Part shown: piece after piece, positions 30,355-37,745 of the stretch
How positions within the stretch are numbered: the first letter of the stretch is position 1
Layout of the letters: each line of letters begins with the position of its first letter
DNA from: Eupransor demetentiae
GTDB taxonomy: Bacteria > Bacillota > Bacilli > Lactobacillales > Lactobacillaceae
NCBI RefSeq assembly: GCF_963930865.1
Contig: NZ_CAWVOH010000001.1
Coordinates: 682,001-746,000 of the forward strand
Direction: 5' to 3'
Length of the DNA: 64,000 bases
Notes under the pieces: generated by a model
The model's database searches: none
What the model saw: the letters and a program-made list of their open reading frames with translations, nothing else
Told to the model about the DNA's origin: nothing
Position numbers and translations under genes: made by a program

Positions 30355-31412
30355 ATGAGTTCTGAATATAAACGTGGTAAGACGTGGACTTCTAGCGTCG
30401 TTGTGAATGTACGTGGCGAAAAGAAACGCAAGACCAAGTCGGGATTTCCTACCAAGTCAGAAGCAAGGCGCTGGGGTGCTGAACAAGAGTCCAAGCGTGA
30501 CATGGCCGGTACTAACACCCCCATTATTGACTTATATTTTGAGTGGTATGAGATATTTAAAAAGCCAAATATCAGTCGTGAAACACGGAACTGGTACTTG
30601 GCAGTCGGTCATATCATTAGGGATAAATGGACACAAACACAGCTCGATGAACTGAATGCTAAAGAGTTTCAAAAGTTCATTAATGATTACGGCCGTGATC
30701 ACGTTCTTTCTTCCGTTCGACGTGTTAAAAATATCATTGCGGAGTTTGTCCGATACTGTGTTGAAGAAGACTATATCAGCAAGGACTTCACAGCCAATAC
30801 TAAATCAGTATCAGCCAAGAAAGGCAAAGACAAAAACTTAAAGTTCTTGGAATATGACGACATGATGGCACTTATTGAAGCTTGCAAGGAAGATGACTGT
30901 CAAACTAGCCGAATGATACTAACATCGCTGTACACTGGATGTCGCTATTCCGAGGTAGCTGCACTGCAGCCTACTGACGGGACTTTGAAAATGACACGGT
31001 AGACGTCAGCAAGTCCTGGGATATGATTACACAGAAATTTAAGCCCACTAAGACCGGTACTTCTAACCGAGTGATTGACATCCCCCACAACTTCGCTAAA
31101 TTAGCGCATAGCTGGCCGTCTAACGTTGATTACACCTTTCAAGGTAAAACAGAATACACGCCAACTAACAACGGCTGCAACAAGCAACTAGCTAAGTTAC
31201 TGACACAGATTGGTGCTAAGCAGGTCACATTTCACGCCCTAAGACACACACATGCCAGTTACCTACTAGCTAACGATATTGCTATTCAATACGTCAGCGA
31301 ACGGCTAGGACATGCAGACGTAAATATCACACTTAAAACCTATGCTCATTTGCTGAACAGGAAACGTAAAGAAGAGACAATCAAGACGATTCACATTTTG
31401 GATAATTTGTAG
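30355..31412 (+). pseudogene. int: Tyrosine integrase, frameshifted
   Basis: The ATG at 30355 follows GGAGGAATT. The first frame gives an arm-binding domain (SSVVVNVRGEKKRKTKSGFP), a SAM-like core-binding region and the first catalytic Arg in TGCRYSEVAAL, then stops at 31002. Near 30979-30981 one base is missing: the codon after ...QPTD is GG, and the next frame continues DFENDTVDVSKSWDMITQKF to TAG at 31412, holding HALRHTHASY (H, R), RLGHADVN (H) and TLKTYAH (Tyr). An intact protein would have ~350 residues. As read, the catalytic domain is split and inactive, unless this is a sequencing error. Confidence 0.85.
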
Positions 31413-31460
31413 CACGCTTGTAGCACACTTGGCCAAAAACAGTGCAATTATGTGCAATTA
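31407..31460 (+). repeat. Direct repeats next to int (arm-type site candidates)
   Basis: TTGTAGCAC occurs at 31407-31415 and 31418-31426 (period 11, the first overlapping the int stop), and GTGCAATTA at 31442-31450 and 31452-31460 (period 10). Helical-turn spacing next to int is typical for integrase arm sites near attP-derived ends. The att core cannot be defined without the other prophage end. Confidence 0.5.
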
Positions 31461-31582
31461 CATGTGATTGGATGCAACTAGATAAAGGGATACAAAGTCA
31501 GTCATACCAATGCTTTATCCTACAAACCGCATAACACCGGCTTTTACGCAAATATGCGAAAAATAGCGGGTGAGCGCACTAA

Positions 31583-31611
31583 AAAACCTGCCGTGTTGGC
31601 AGGTTTTTCTT
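31583..31611. terminator. Bidirectional terminator at the prophage-host boundary
   Basis: AAAAAACCTGCC-GTGTT-GGCAGGTTTTT has runs on both sides. It can end the minus-strand fructosamine kinase gene, whose stop is two bases away, and transcripts from the phage side. The prophage end must lie between int and here. Confidence 0.8.
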
Positions 31612-31612
31612 T

Positions 31613-32473
31613 TTAAAATGAAATCAAAAGCTTGTTCAAACGTGGGGCGTAGATGTCACCGAAACGAACGAAGTGCATCATCACGTAGTAGAATTCATAC
31701 CACTTCATGCGGTCTTGCCAACCTTCATCCATTGGATAAGTGGCCTGATAGGCATCATAGAAGTCCTTATTAAAACCAGGGAAAACTGTTGAAACGGCAA
31801 TATCATATTCCCGGTCTCCGTAAAAGGCATTGGGATCATACAAAACCGGTTGGCCAGATTGGTCAAACATGAAGTTTCCACCCCAGAAATCACCGTGCAA
31901 CAAAGATGGTTTAACGCTATTGGCGTGTTCATCATTTTGAATGGTTTTGATCAAATTAGCAAAATGATCGCCACGCTGCGTTAGCCAGAAGGCCTTCTTT
32001 TGCGCCTGCTTCATCAGAGGCTTCAAGCGCTGTTCGATAAAGAAGTCGGCCCAGTTATCGTTCCAAGTGTTGTCCTTGGGCACGTAGTCAACCGTGTTTG
32101 AAATTTCAAAACCGAAGCGTTGGCCGTGATGGCTATGCAAGTTAGCCATCATCTTGCCCAAATCGGCCTGGTCGCCCTGGCCACGTTCAATCCAGGAAAG
32201 AATCAAGTAGGCGTTATCACCCAATTCGCCCTGTTTAATAACTTCCGGGACACGAACATACTGTCCCAAAGCCTTCAAACTAGCCACTTCACTATCAAAG
32301 AAGCTAGCATCGTGATGCGGTTGTACTTTCAAAAAGAGGCGTAGGTCGCCAGAGTATAGGGAGTAGGCTAAATTAATATCCCCTCCACTGACACTCTTTA
32401 AGTTATGAGGATCTTGCAAGCCTAAACGACTCACAAAGTCCTGATTTACAATATTTTTACGATCAACTACCAT
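31613..32473 (-). CDS. Fructosamine kinase family protein
   Basis: A 286-residue kinase of the fructosamine-3-kinase/APH fold (PF03881) that phosphorylates sugar amines on glycated proteins and so destabilises them. Signs: GGDINLAYSL nucleotide loop (~30), LFLKVQPHHD catalytic-lysine strand, LLHGDFWGGNFMFD (catalytic HGD, ~200) and PVLYDPNAFYGDREYDIA (DP of the DFG-like site). ATG at 32473 follows GGGAGGAAATCC. It is the first host gene beside the prophage. Confidence 0.85.
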   Translation of the reverse strand: MVVDRKNIVNQDFVSRLGLQDPHNLKSVSGGDINLAYSLYSGDLRLFLKVQPHHDASFFDSEVASLKALGQYVRVPEVIKQGELGDNAYLILSWIERGQGDQADLGKMMANLHSHHGQRFGFEISNTVDYVPKDNTWNDNWADFFIEQRLKPLMKQAQKKAFWLTQRGDHFANLIKTIQNDEHANSVKPSLLHGDFWGGNFMFDQSGQPVLYDPNAFYGDREYDIAVSTVFPGFNKDFYDAYQATYPMDEGWQDRMKWYEFYYVMMHFVRFGDIYAPRLNKLLISF

Positions 32474-32496
32474 CGGATTTCCTCCCGTTTTTTCAA

Positions 32497-32533
32497 CAAA
32501 AAAAGCAGCTTTCCCCACGGAAAACTACTTTTT
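32497..32533 (-). terminator. Terminator/attenuator before the fructosamine kinase gene
   Basis: Minus strand AAAAAGTAGTTTTCC, GTGG loop, GGAAAGCTGCTTTTTTTG: imperfect stem and T run. The 5' arm includes the stop codon of a 23-residue ORF. It can end nadV transcripts or attenuate the kinase gene. Confidence 0.65.
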
Positions 32534-32596
32534 AGCAAAATAAGCCCCTACAAAAACGTTCAGCTTTGTCTGATGTACCGTCTCCATTAAGTGCAT
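32525..32596 (-). CDS. Possible leader peptide, 23 residues
   Basis: MHLMETVHQTKLNVFVGAYF then AKK, starting from ATG 32596 with AAAGGAAGGC upstream, ending inside the terminator stem. Strong start signal and placement look like an attenuation leader, but no run of a single amino acid reveals what it would sense. Confidence 0.4.
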   Translation of the reverse strand: MHLMETVHQTKLNVFVGAYFAKK

Positions 32597-32635
32597 TTTG
32601 CCTTCCTTTCAACTAAATCCAGTGTAGCACGGAAC

Positions 32636-34021
32636 TTAGTCTTGAGGCAATTTATTTGCACGGTTCAAAATGGCTGCCCCATCAACAGGAGTCAAATGGC
32701 CATCTTCATAGACGGTCTGCATGACGTCTTCACCAGCATGATTTTCAGGAACGGTCAGCAATTGCCCCTGCTCATCATAAATCACCTTCATCCGGCCAGA
32801 CTTCGATGCCTTGGACATGTCCGTCTTGGGATGCTTTTGAATGGAGAAGTGTTCGCCCTTGCTGTTTTCAGCATAGGCGGCCTTGATGGCAAAACGTTCC
32901 GTGTCCCGAGTGAAGCCTTCTTGTAGAAGTCCCCCGCCTGAGCCAACGGCAATGTTGTCGGAAGACCAACCGGCTGCCAAGATGGCTTCGTACAAATCGA
33001 TAATGGTATCGGCCTTCATTCCGTCACCTTGAATCAAGCCAACGTTATGCTTCAAAACCTTGTAGCCCTTGTCATTGGTTTCAGTTCCAAAAATCTTAGC
33101 CAGGGCGTATAGCACCTGCAAATCCATCGTTTTTGGATCACCAGAATCGGGCCGGAAAATCATCCGACCAGGTCGGGCAATAATCTTAGCCTTAATTTCT
33201 TCGGAACCAACCACCTTATCAATGAAGTTAAAGGTGTCATAAGAATCAATCACGATGGAAAGGGCCTGCTTACCCGGCGTCTTATCCAGTTGAGCATTCA
33301 AGTAATCAAATTCACCCTGCCCTGGTCCATAGGCGGTAGCCACGGAATGTTCCGTTGCCCAAATGGACTGGGCCCGACCAGCAATGCCATAGATTTCTTC
33401 AAAGTATTCACTAGCGGCCAAGTTGTCGGAACCGCGGAAGTGCAGCAAGTGAGCAGCACCACCACGCTGACCAGATTCAAGGGAAGTAGCACCACGCAAA
33501 CCAAAGTCATTGACCATCCAAGGCAGATTGGCAACATCCCCACTCTTTTCAACAAGGGGTAGGAGGCGCTTTTTGATCATCATCGAGTTCGTCGCAATCG
33601 TGGTTGGATACCAAACATGCATGAGGAAGACTTCCAAAGCATTCAGGGTTGTCGCAAACCAGTCCTGGGTCGATTCAATCGTAAAGAGCGCGGTTCCGGT
33701 CGGAACTTCCAAGCCTTCGGGCAGGGCCTTGATTTTAACTGGGAAGTAACCCAAATCCCGGACCTTTTCCCAAACTTGGCGGTTGAAGTAGCGGTCAGTC
33801 CCAAAGGTTGCCTTGGCAACGGCTTCGGCCTGATCAATCATTTCGTCGGTAACCTTTTGGGTTAGAAAATCCTTCAAAATCATGGAAAAGCCGAACCAAG
33901 AAATGGTGTCAAAACGGCCGCCCTTGCGGGCTTCACCATAGGAATAAAGCTTGGTGATATTGTCTGGATACTGGAGGTGGTGAGTCAACTTGTAGGCGTC
34001 TGTTGCAAGAATCAAGTTCAT
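32636..34021 (-). CDS. nadV: Nicotinamide phosphoribosyltransferase
   Basis: A 461-residue enzyme making NMN from nicotinamide and PRPP in NAD salvage. Family blocks: MNLILATDAYKLTHHLQYP start, WMVNDFGLRGATSLESGQRG, LSIVIDSYDTFNFIDKVVGS, IARPGRMIFRPDSGDPKTMD (phosphoribosyl site) and DNIAVGSGGGLLQE. The length is normal. Its start overlaps the pnuC stop as ATGA, so the two genes form one operon for precursor uptake and conversion. Confidence 0.93.
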   Translation of the reverse strand: MNLILATDAYKLTHHLQYPDNITKLYSYGEARKGGRFDTISWFGFSMILKDFLTQKVTDEMIDQAEAVAKATFGTDRYFNRQVWEKVRDLGYFPVKIKALPEGLEVPTGTALFTIESTQDWFATTLNALEVFLMHVWYPTTIATNSMMIKKRLLPLVEKSGDVANLPWMVNDFGLRGATSLESGQRGGAAHLLHFRGSDNLAASEYFEEIYGIAGRAQSIWATEHSVATAYGPGQGEFDYLNAQLDKTPGKQALSIVIDSYDTFNFIDKVVGSEEIKAKIIARPGRMIFRPDSGDPKTMDLQVLYALAKIFGTETNDKGYKVLKHNVGLIQGDGMKADTIIDLYEAILAAGWSSDNIAVGSGGGLLQEGFTRDTERFAIKAAYAENSKGEHFSIQKHPKTDMSKASKSGRMKVIYDEQGQLLTVPENHAGEDVMQTVYEDGHLTPVDGAAILNRANKLPQD

Positions 34022-34773
34022 TGTGTTGCTTCCTTTCGTTCACGCTTGAAGGTCCAAGTGATAATGGCGACCAAAGAATTGATGATGTAGTAACTATACT
34101 TTCCGACGTTGGCAATGTTGCCCTGAATAATCGCTTTTCCAAGGTTAGCCACGTTATAAAATGACCACAAGTACCACTGTTCCTTAATCCGGAAAATGTT
34201 TAAGACATCGGCGGCAAAAGCCAGAGCAAAGGTTATTGAAGAAAACCAATACATGGCATCCAAGCCCCAGCCAGAAAACTGGAAGGCCAAGGCATTAATC
34301 CCAAAAGAAAATAGGACGCTGGCCGTGACCATTAAAATCAGATAGACGGTGCGGATGTGACCGACTTGCGAATGCTTGGCCCAGGTCTTGGTTGGCAACC
34401 AATTGGTCAACATGGAAATGGGATAGGTCAAAACGGCCCCTACATTTCCGTTTAAGAAGTCAACAAAACCCGCCAATATCACATTCATCCAGGAAATGGT
34501 GTTACCCAAATCCTTTTGTTTCGCGATAAAGCGGGTTGATAGAATCGAGCCAACCGCCGATATCGTCGCGAAAATTCCCAAAAGTGGGAGCCCTGTGAAA
34601 AAGTTGTGCTGGCCTTTAAATAACCAGGAGGCTCCCAGTGGCTTGGACCAATAGCCCAGTCCGATGGAAGCCGATAGCACAATGACTAGTCCTAGCAAGT
34701 CGAAATAATCGACTCGGCGGAACAGTCCGAAGAACTTCTCACGACGATACTGCTTAGTGCTCGTTGATAACAT
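34018..34773 (-). CDS. pnuC: Nicotinamide riboside/nicotinamide transporter PnuC
   Basis: A 251-residue membrane protein with about seven segments. PnuC signatures are the FAFAADVLNIFRIKEQWYLW-like block near 205 and WSFYNVANLGKAIIQGN. ATG at 34773 (MLSTSTKQYR) is chosen after AGGAGAAATAAAT; a longer frame lies inside the leader. It imports pyridine precursors for NadV. Confidence 0.88.
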   Translation of the reverse strand: MLSTSTKQYRREKFFGLFRRVDYFDLLGLVIVLSASIGLGYWSKPLGASWLFKGQHNFFTGLPLLGIFATISAVGSILSTRFIAKQKDLGNTISWMNVILAGFVDFLNGNVGAVLTYPISMLTNWLPTKTWAKHSQVGHIRTVYLILMVTASVLFSFGINALAFQFSGWGLDAMYWFSSITFALAFAADVLNIFRIKEQWYLWSFYNVANLGKAIIQGNIANVGKYSYYIINSLVAIITWTFKRERKEATQ

Positions 34774-34896
34774 ATTTATTTCTCCTGTTTGTTTTTTTGC
34801 AGAGCCGCAACGGAATGAAACGCTCTGATGAGTTCCTAACAGAACTCTGGTAAAAATGTTTGACAACAGTATATCGAATCTTTTTTATTTTTGCAA
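34774..34896 (-). promoter_or_regulatory. pnuC-nadV promoter and structured leader (riboswitch candidate)
   Basis: Minus strand: TTGCAA (34896-34891), 17-base spacer, TATACT (34873-34868). The leader folds into GAGTTC-TGTTAG... hairpin (34847-34842/34835-34830) and CAGAGC/GCTCTG (34827-34822/34805-34800), then the ribosome binding site. NAD+-II (pnuC motif) riboswitches precede pnuC in streptococci; this compact two-hairpin leader is a candidate for a similar sensor, not a confirmed member. Confidence 0.55.
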
Positions 34897-34927
34897 AAAA
34901 AAGACCAAAATTTTCACTTTGGTCTTA
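34896..34927. terminator. Bidirectional terminator
   Basis: AAGACCAAA-ATTTTCAC-TTTGGTCTT with an A/T run on the left; ends the minus-strand 187-residue gene just before the pnuC promoter. Confidence 0.8.
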
Positions 34928-34942
34928 GATCAATATCTTATT

Positions 34943-35506
34943 TTATTGGGCTTGAATCTTAGTAAAATCCGTCGCCAAAATTTGTGGCGTAATGTCAATA
35001 AAATCCGTATCAGAACGGTAGCGCAAGATGCGCCAGTCATAAATGGCATTTTGGTTGTGCTCGTCACGGTAGGCTTCCATTTTGCCGCCCTGTTCAAGAA
35101 TCAAATAGCCGGCAAAGTTCTGAATGAAGTCTTCATCCGATTGAATCACGCGCTTAATTTGCCCTTCCTGGAAGAAAGCGACCACAAGCTTTTGGCCTTG
35201 CCACTGCCCTTCTAGGGCCCAGCGCAAAGTAATCCAGTCTGTGGAAGTCAAACCTAGATTCAAAAGGTAATCCGCGGTCAAGCGTATGTGGATTGGGTGC
35301 TGTTCTTGCTGATATTGCTTCCCCAGTTCATCGAGGGCCGCACTGTATTTCAAGGCCAGTTCTTCGAGTTGCAAACGGCTTAACTCTTTCTGACCAGCCT
35401 TAATTTGAGCAAGTTCTTCGGGGCTGTTCAGTTTTAAGGTCGCCAAAACTTCTTCGTCAGATAGCTGGCTTAGTGATTGTATTTTTTGAATGTTTAGGTT
35501 TAGCAT
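34943..35506 (-). CDS. Hypothetical protein
   Basis: 187 residues with an N-terminal helical part (LSDEEVLATLKLNSPEELAQ, helix-turn-helix like in feel) and a C-terminal mixed part (YLILEQGGKMEAYRDEHNQN). Unknown family, soluble, single gene with its own terminator. Confidence 0.65.
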   Translation of the reverse strand: MLNLNIQKIQSLSQLSDEEVLATLKLNSPEELAQIKAGQKELSRLQLEELALKYSAALDELGKQYQQEQHPIHIRLTADYLLNLGLTSTDWITLRWALEGQWQGQKLVVAFFQEGQIKRVIQSDEDFIQNFAGYLILEQGGKMEAYRDEHNQNAIYDWRILRYRSDTDFIDITPQILATDFTKIQAQ

Positions 35507-35543
35507 AAGTAAATTATAAAGGATATCGAAACAATAAAAAGAA

Positions 35544-35565
35544 AAAGATGCCCAGCGGCATCTTT
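35544..35565 (-). terminator. Terminator after dedA-like gene
   Basis: AAAGATGCC-GCTG-GGCATCTTT then TTCTTTTT on the minus strand. Confidence 0.8.
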
Positions 35566-35571
35566 AGGACC

Positions 35572-36228
35572 TTAGCCCCTTTTCTTTTTCAGCAGTGAAT
35601 TAATCAAAGCAATAATCGATGGCAGCAAGGAAACGAAGACGATTCCCAAGACGATGGCTGAGAAATGTTCCTGAAAGAATGGAATGTTGCCCAGCAAGGA
35701 CCCCGCACCCGTCATCAAAAATGACCAGGAGAAGGCTGCGATTGCTGCGTAACGGAAGAAGGCCGAAAAGCTAAAGTGACTAATACCCGAAACAAAGGGC
35801 ACAAAAGTACGGATAATTGGCACATAACGACCAAAGATGATGGCCAATGCCCCGTGCTTTTGGAAGAAGACTTCAGCTTCCTTGATGTTCTTTTCTTTGA
35901 CCATGAAAGAAAATGGTCGGTGATGCAGCAACTGGTAGCCACCGCTGTGACCAATCCAGTAATTCAATGAATCACCGGCTAGCGCTGCCACAAAGAAGAG
36001 CAACATGAAGAGCCAGTGATTCAAGCCAGCAGCTTGCCCAGCAGCCGTCATCGAAATGGCCCCCGCCGCAAAGAGCAAGGAATCACCTGGCAAGAAAGGC
36101 ATGATGACCGAACCGGTTTCGATGAAAATAATGGCAAACAAAATGACGTAAGTCCAGGGACCGAAATCTTGAACCAGGTTGGCCAAGTGGTGGTCAATGT
36201 GCAAGATAAAGTCAATCAAAAAGGACAT
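35572..36228 (-). CDS. DedA family membrane protein
   Basis: 218 residues, five to six membrane segments. DedA signatures: FIETGSVIMPFLPGDSLLFA near 40, and FGRYVPIIRTFVPFVSGIS near 140 with the conserved Arg residues. Family members act in lipid (undecaprenyl phosphate or phospholipid) scrambling and envelope homeostasis. ATG at 36228 after GGAGACC. Confidence 0.9.
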   Translation of the reverse strand: MSFLIDFILHIDHHLANLVQDFGPWTYVILFAIIFIETGSVIMPFLPGDSLLFAAGAISMTAAGQAAGLNHWLFMLLFFVAALAGDSLNYWIGHSGGYQLLHHRPFSFMVKEKNIKEAEVFFQKHGALAIIFGRYVPIIRTFVPFVSGISHFSFSAFFRYAAIAAFSWSFLMTGAGSLLGNIPFFQEHFSAIVLGIVFVSLLPSIIALINSLLKKKRG

Positions 36229-36296
36229 ATGAGGTCTCCATTCCAAGTTTCTTGTAATCTATTTAAGCAAATTCCGATTAAACCAAGCTTAAAAGA

Positions 36297-37676
36297 TTAG
36301 TCAAGAACGGCTTCTTTTGGCTGGAAATAAGAAATCAAACCAAAGACTACCAACCAAATTGTGGCCCCAATGGCGGGCACAACGGACGATGAGTTAAAGA
36401 AGAGCGTGACGTAAACGAAGATGAAGAAGACAATCGCCATCGGCACGAAAAGACGTGGCGCACGCATCAAGAAACCATCGCGCATGTAATCTGGCGACTT
36501 ACGGTACTGCCAGTAAGCAACCAAGACCAAGACATAGATCATCAAGAACAAGTCCGTTGCGGCACTCGTCACGAAGACGAAGGCATCGCTAATGGCTGGA
36601 ATTGATGAAATCAAGGCCGAGCCAGACATAATCAAGGCTGAGAAGATAATGGCCTTGGATGGCAATTCACGCTTTGACATCTTCGCAAAGGGCTGCAAGA
36701 ACTTGGCCCGTGATTCGGCTGCCAAAGAGTAGAAGTTTCGTCCAGATGAGAAAAGAATTGAGTTAAAGGATGAAGCTGCCGCCGTCAAAACAACAAAGTT
36801 AATTACTGCTGCGGCCGCCTTCAAACCAACCAATTCAAAGACCATAACGAATGGCGACTTGTGGGCAGGAATGTCGCGCCATGGATAAATGGTCATAATG
36901 ACAAACAAAGCACCCAAGTAGAAGAAGAGCACACGGAAGGGAATTTGATTAATCGCCTTAGGCAAAATCTTGCGCGGATTGTCGGTTTCAGCAACCGTCA
37001 TCCCGATGAATTCCATTCCAACAAAGGCAAACATGACCATCTGGAAGGCATTCACAAAGTTCCCCACCCCATTAGGGAAGAGACTAAAGTGATGGAAAAC
37101 GTTCATAAAGGAAACGGTTCCCACGGGCGTTTGGAAGTGGCCAAAGGCCATCATGATTCCAGTGACAATCAAGGCCAAAATGGCAACAACCTTAATCATC
37201 GAGAACCAGAATTCCATTTCACCAAAGAGTGAAACGGCAATCAGGTTAACGCCCATCAAAACAACCAGGAAAATGACCTGAATCAACCAGTTGGGCATAT
37301 CCGGAAACCAGAACTGAACATACTTGGCAATCGCTGTCAATTCAGCCATTCCAAAGAAGATGGTCGTTAGCCAGTAGGACCAGCGGGCAAAAAAGCCGAC
37401 CCGGTTACCCAAGTACTTGGTCATGTAAGCGATAAAAGTATGCTGGCTGGGATCTTGGTAGAGCATTTCACCCATGGCGCGCATCATGACAAACATGAAG
37501 AAGCCAATAATCGCGTAGACCAACAAGATGGCAGGTCCCGCAAAGTTAATCGAATTACCGGCACCCATGAAGAGTCCCGTTCCAATTGTTCCCCCAATGG
37601 CAATCAATTGAATGTGGCGGTTTTGCAAGCCCTTTTTATGCTGGCCTGCTTCCACCGTTGCATTTTCTTTTGACAT
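36297..37676 (-). CDS. Amino-acid permease (APC family, AAT type)
   Basis: 459 residues, twelve membrane segments. The N-terminus LQNRHIQLIAIGGTIGTGLF is the amino acid transporter signature, and TVAETDNPRKILPKAINQIP is the conserved loop. Closest in style to D-Ser/D-Ala/Gly or GABA/aromatic permeases; substrate cannot be fixed. ATG at 37676 follows GAGGGAAAGA. Confidence 0.9.
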   Translation of the reverse strand: MSKENATVEAGQHKKGLQNRHIQLIAIGGTIGTGLFMGAGNSINFAGPAILLVYAIIGFFMFVMMRAMGEMLYQDPSQHTFIAYMTKYLGNRVGFFARWSYWLTTIFFGMAELTAIAKYVQFWFPDMPNWLIQVIFLVVLMGVNLIAVSLFGEMEFWFSMIKVVAILALIVTGIMMAFGHFQTPVGTVSFMNVFHHFSLFPNGVGNFVNAFQMVMFAFVGMEFIGMTVAETDNPRKILPKAINQIPFRVLFFYLGALFVIMTIYPWRDIPAHKSPFVMVFELVGLKAAAAVINFVVLTAAASSFNSILFSSGRNFYSLAAESRAKFLQPFAKMSKRELPSKAIIFSALIMSGSALISSIPAISDAFVFVTSAATDLFLMIYVLVLVAYWQYRKSPDYMRDGFLMRAPRLFVPMAIVFFIFVYVTLFFNSSSVVPAIGATIWLVVFGLISYFQPKEAVLD

Positions 37677-37703
37677 ATTCTTTCCCTCGTAATTAATAGA
37701 AGA

Positions 37704-37726
37704 AGACACCTAAGAATTAGGTGTCT
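37704..37726 (-). terminator. Terminator downstream of thrS
   Basis: AGACACCTAA-TTC-TTAGGTGTCT then TCTTCT on the minus strand; separates thrS from the permease gene. Confidence 0.7.
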
Positions 37727-37745
37727 CCGTTTTTTAAATCAAAGC

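Noticed and set aside
30979..31002. Programmed frameshift in int
   Set aside because: No slippery heptamer or run is present at the break; a simple one-base loss explains it.
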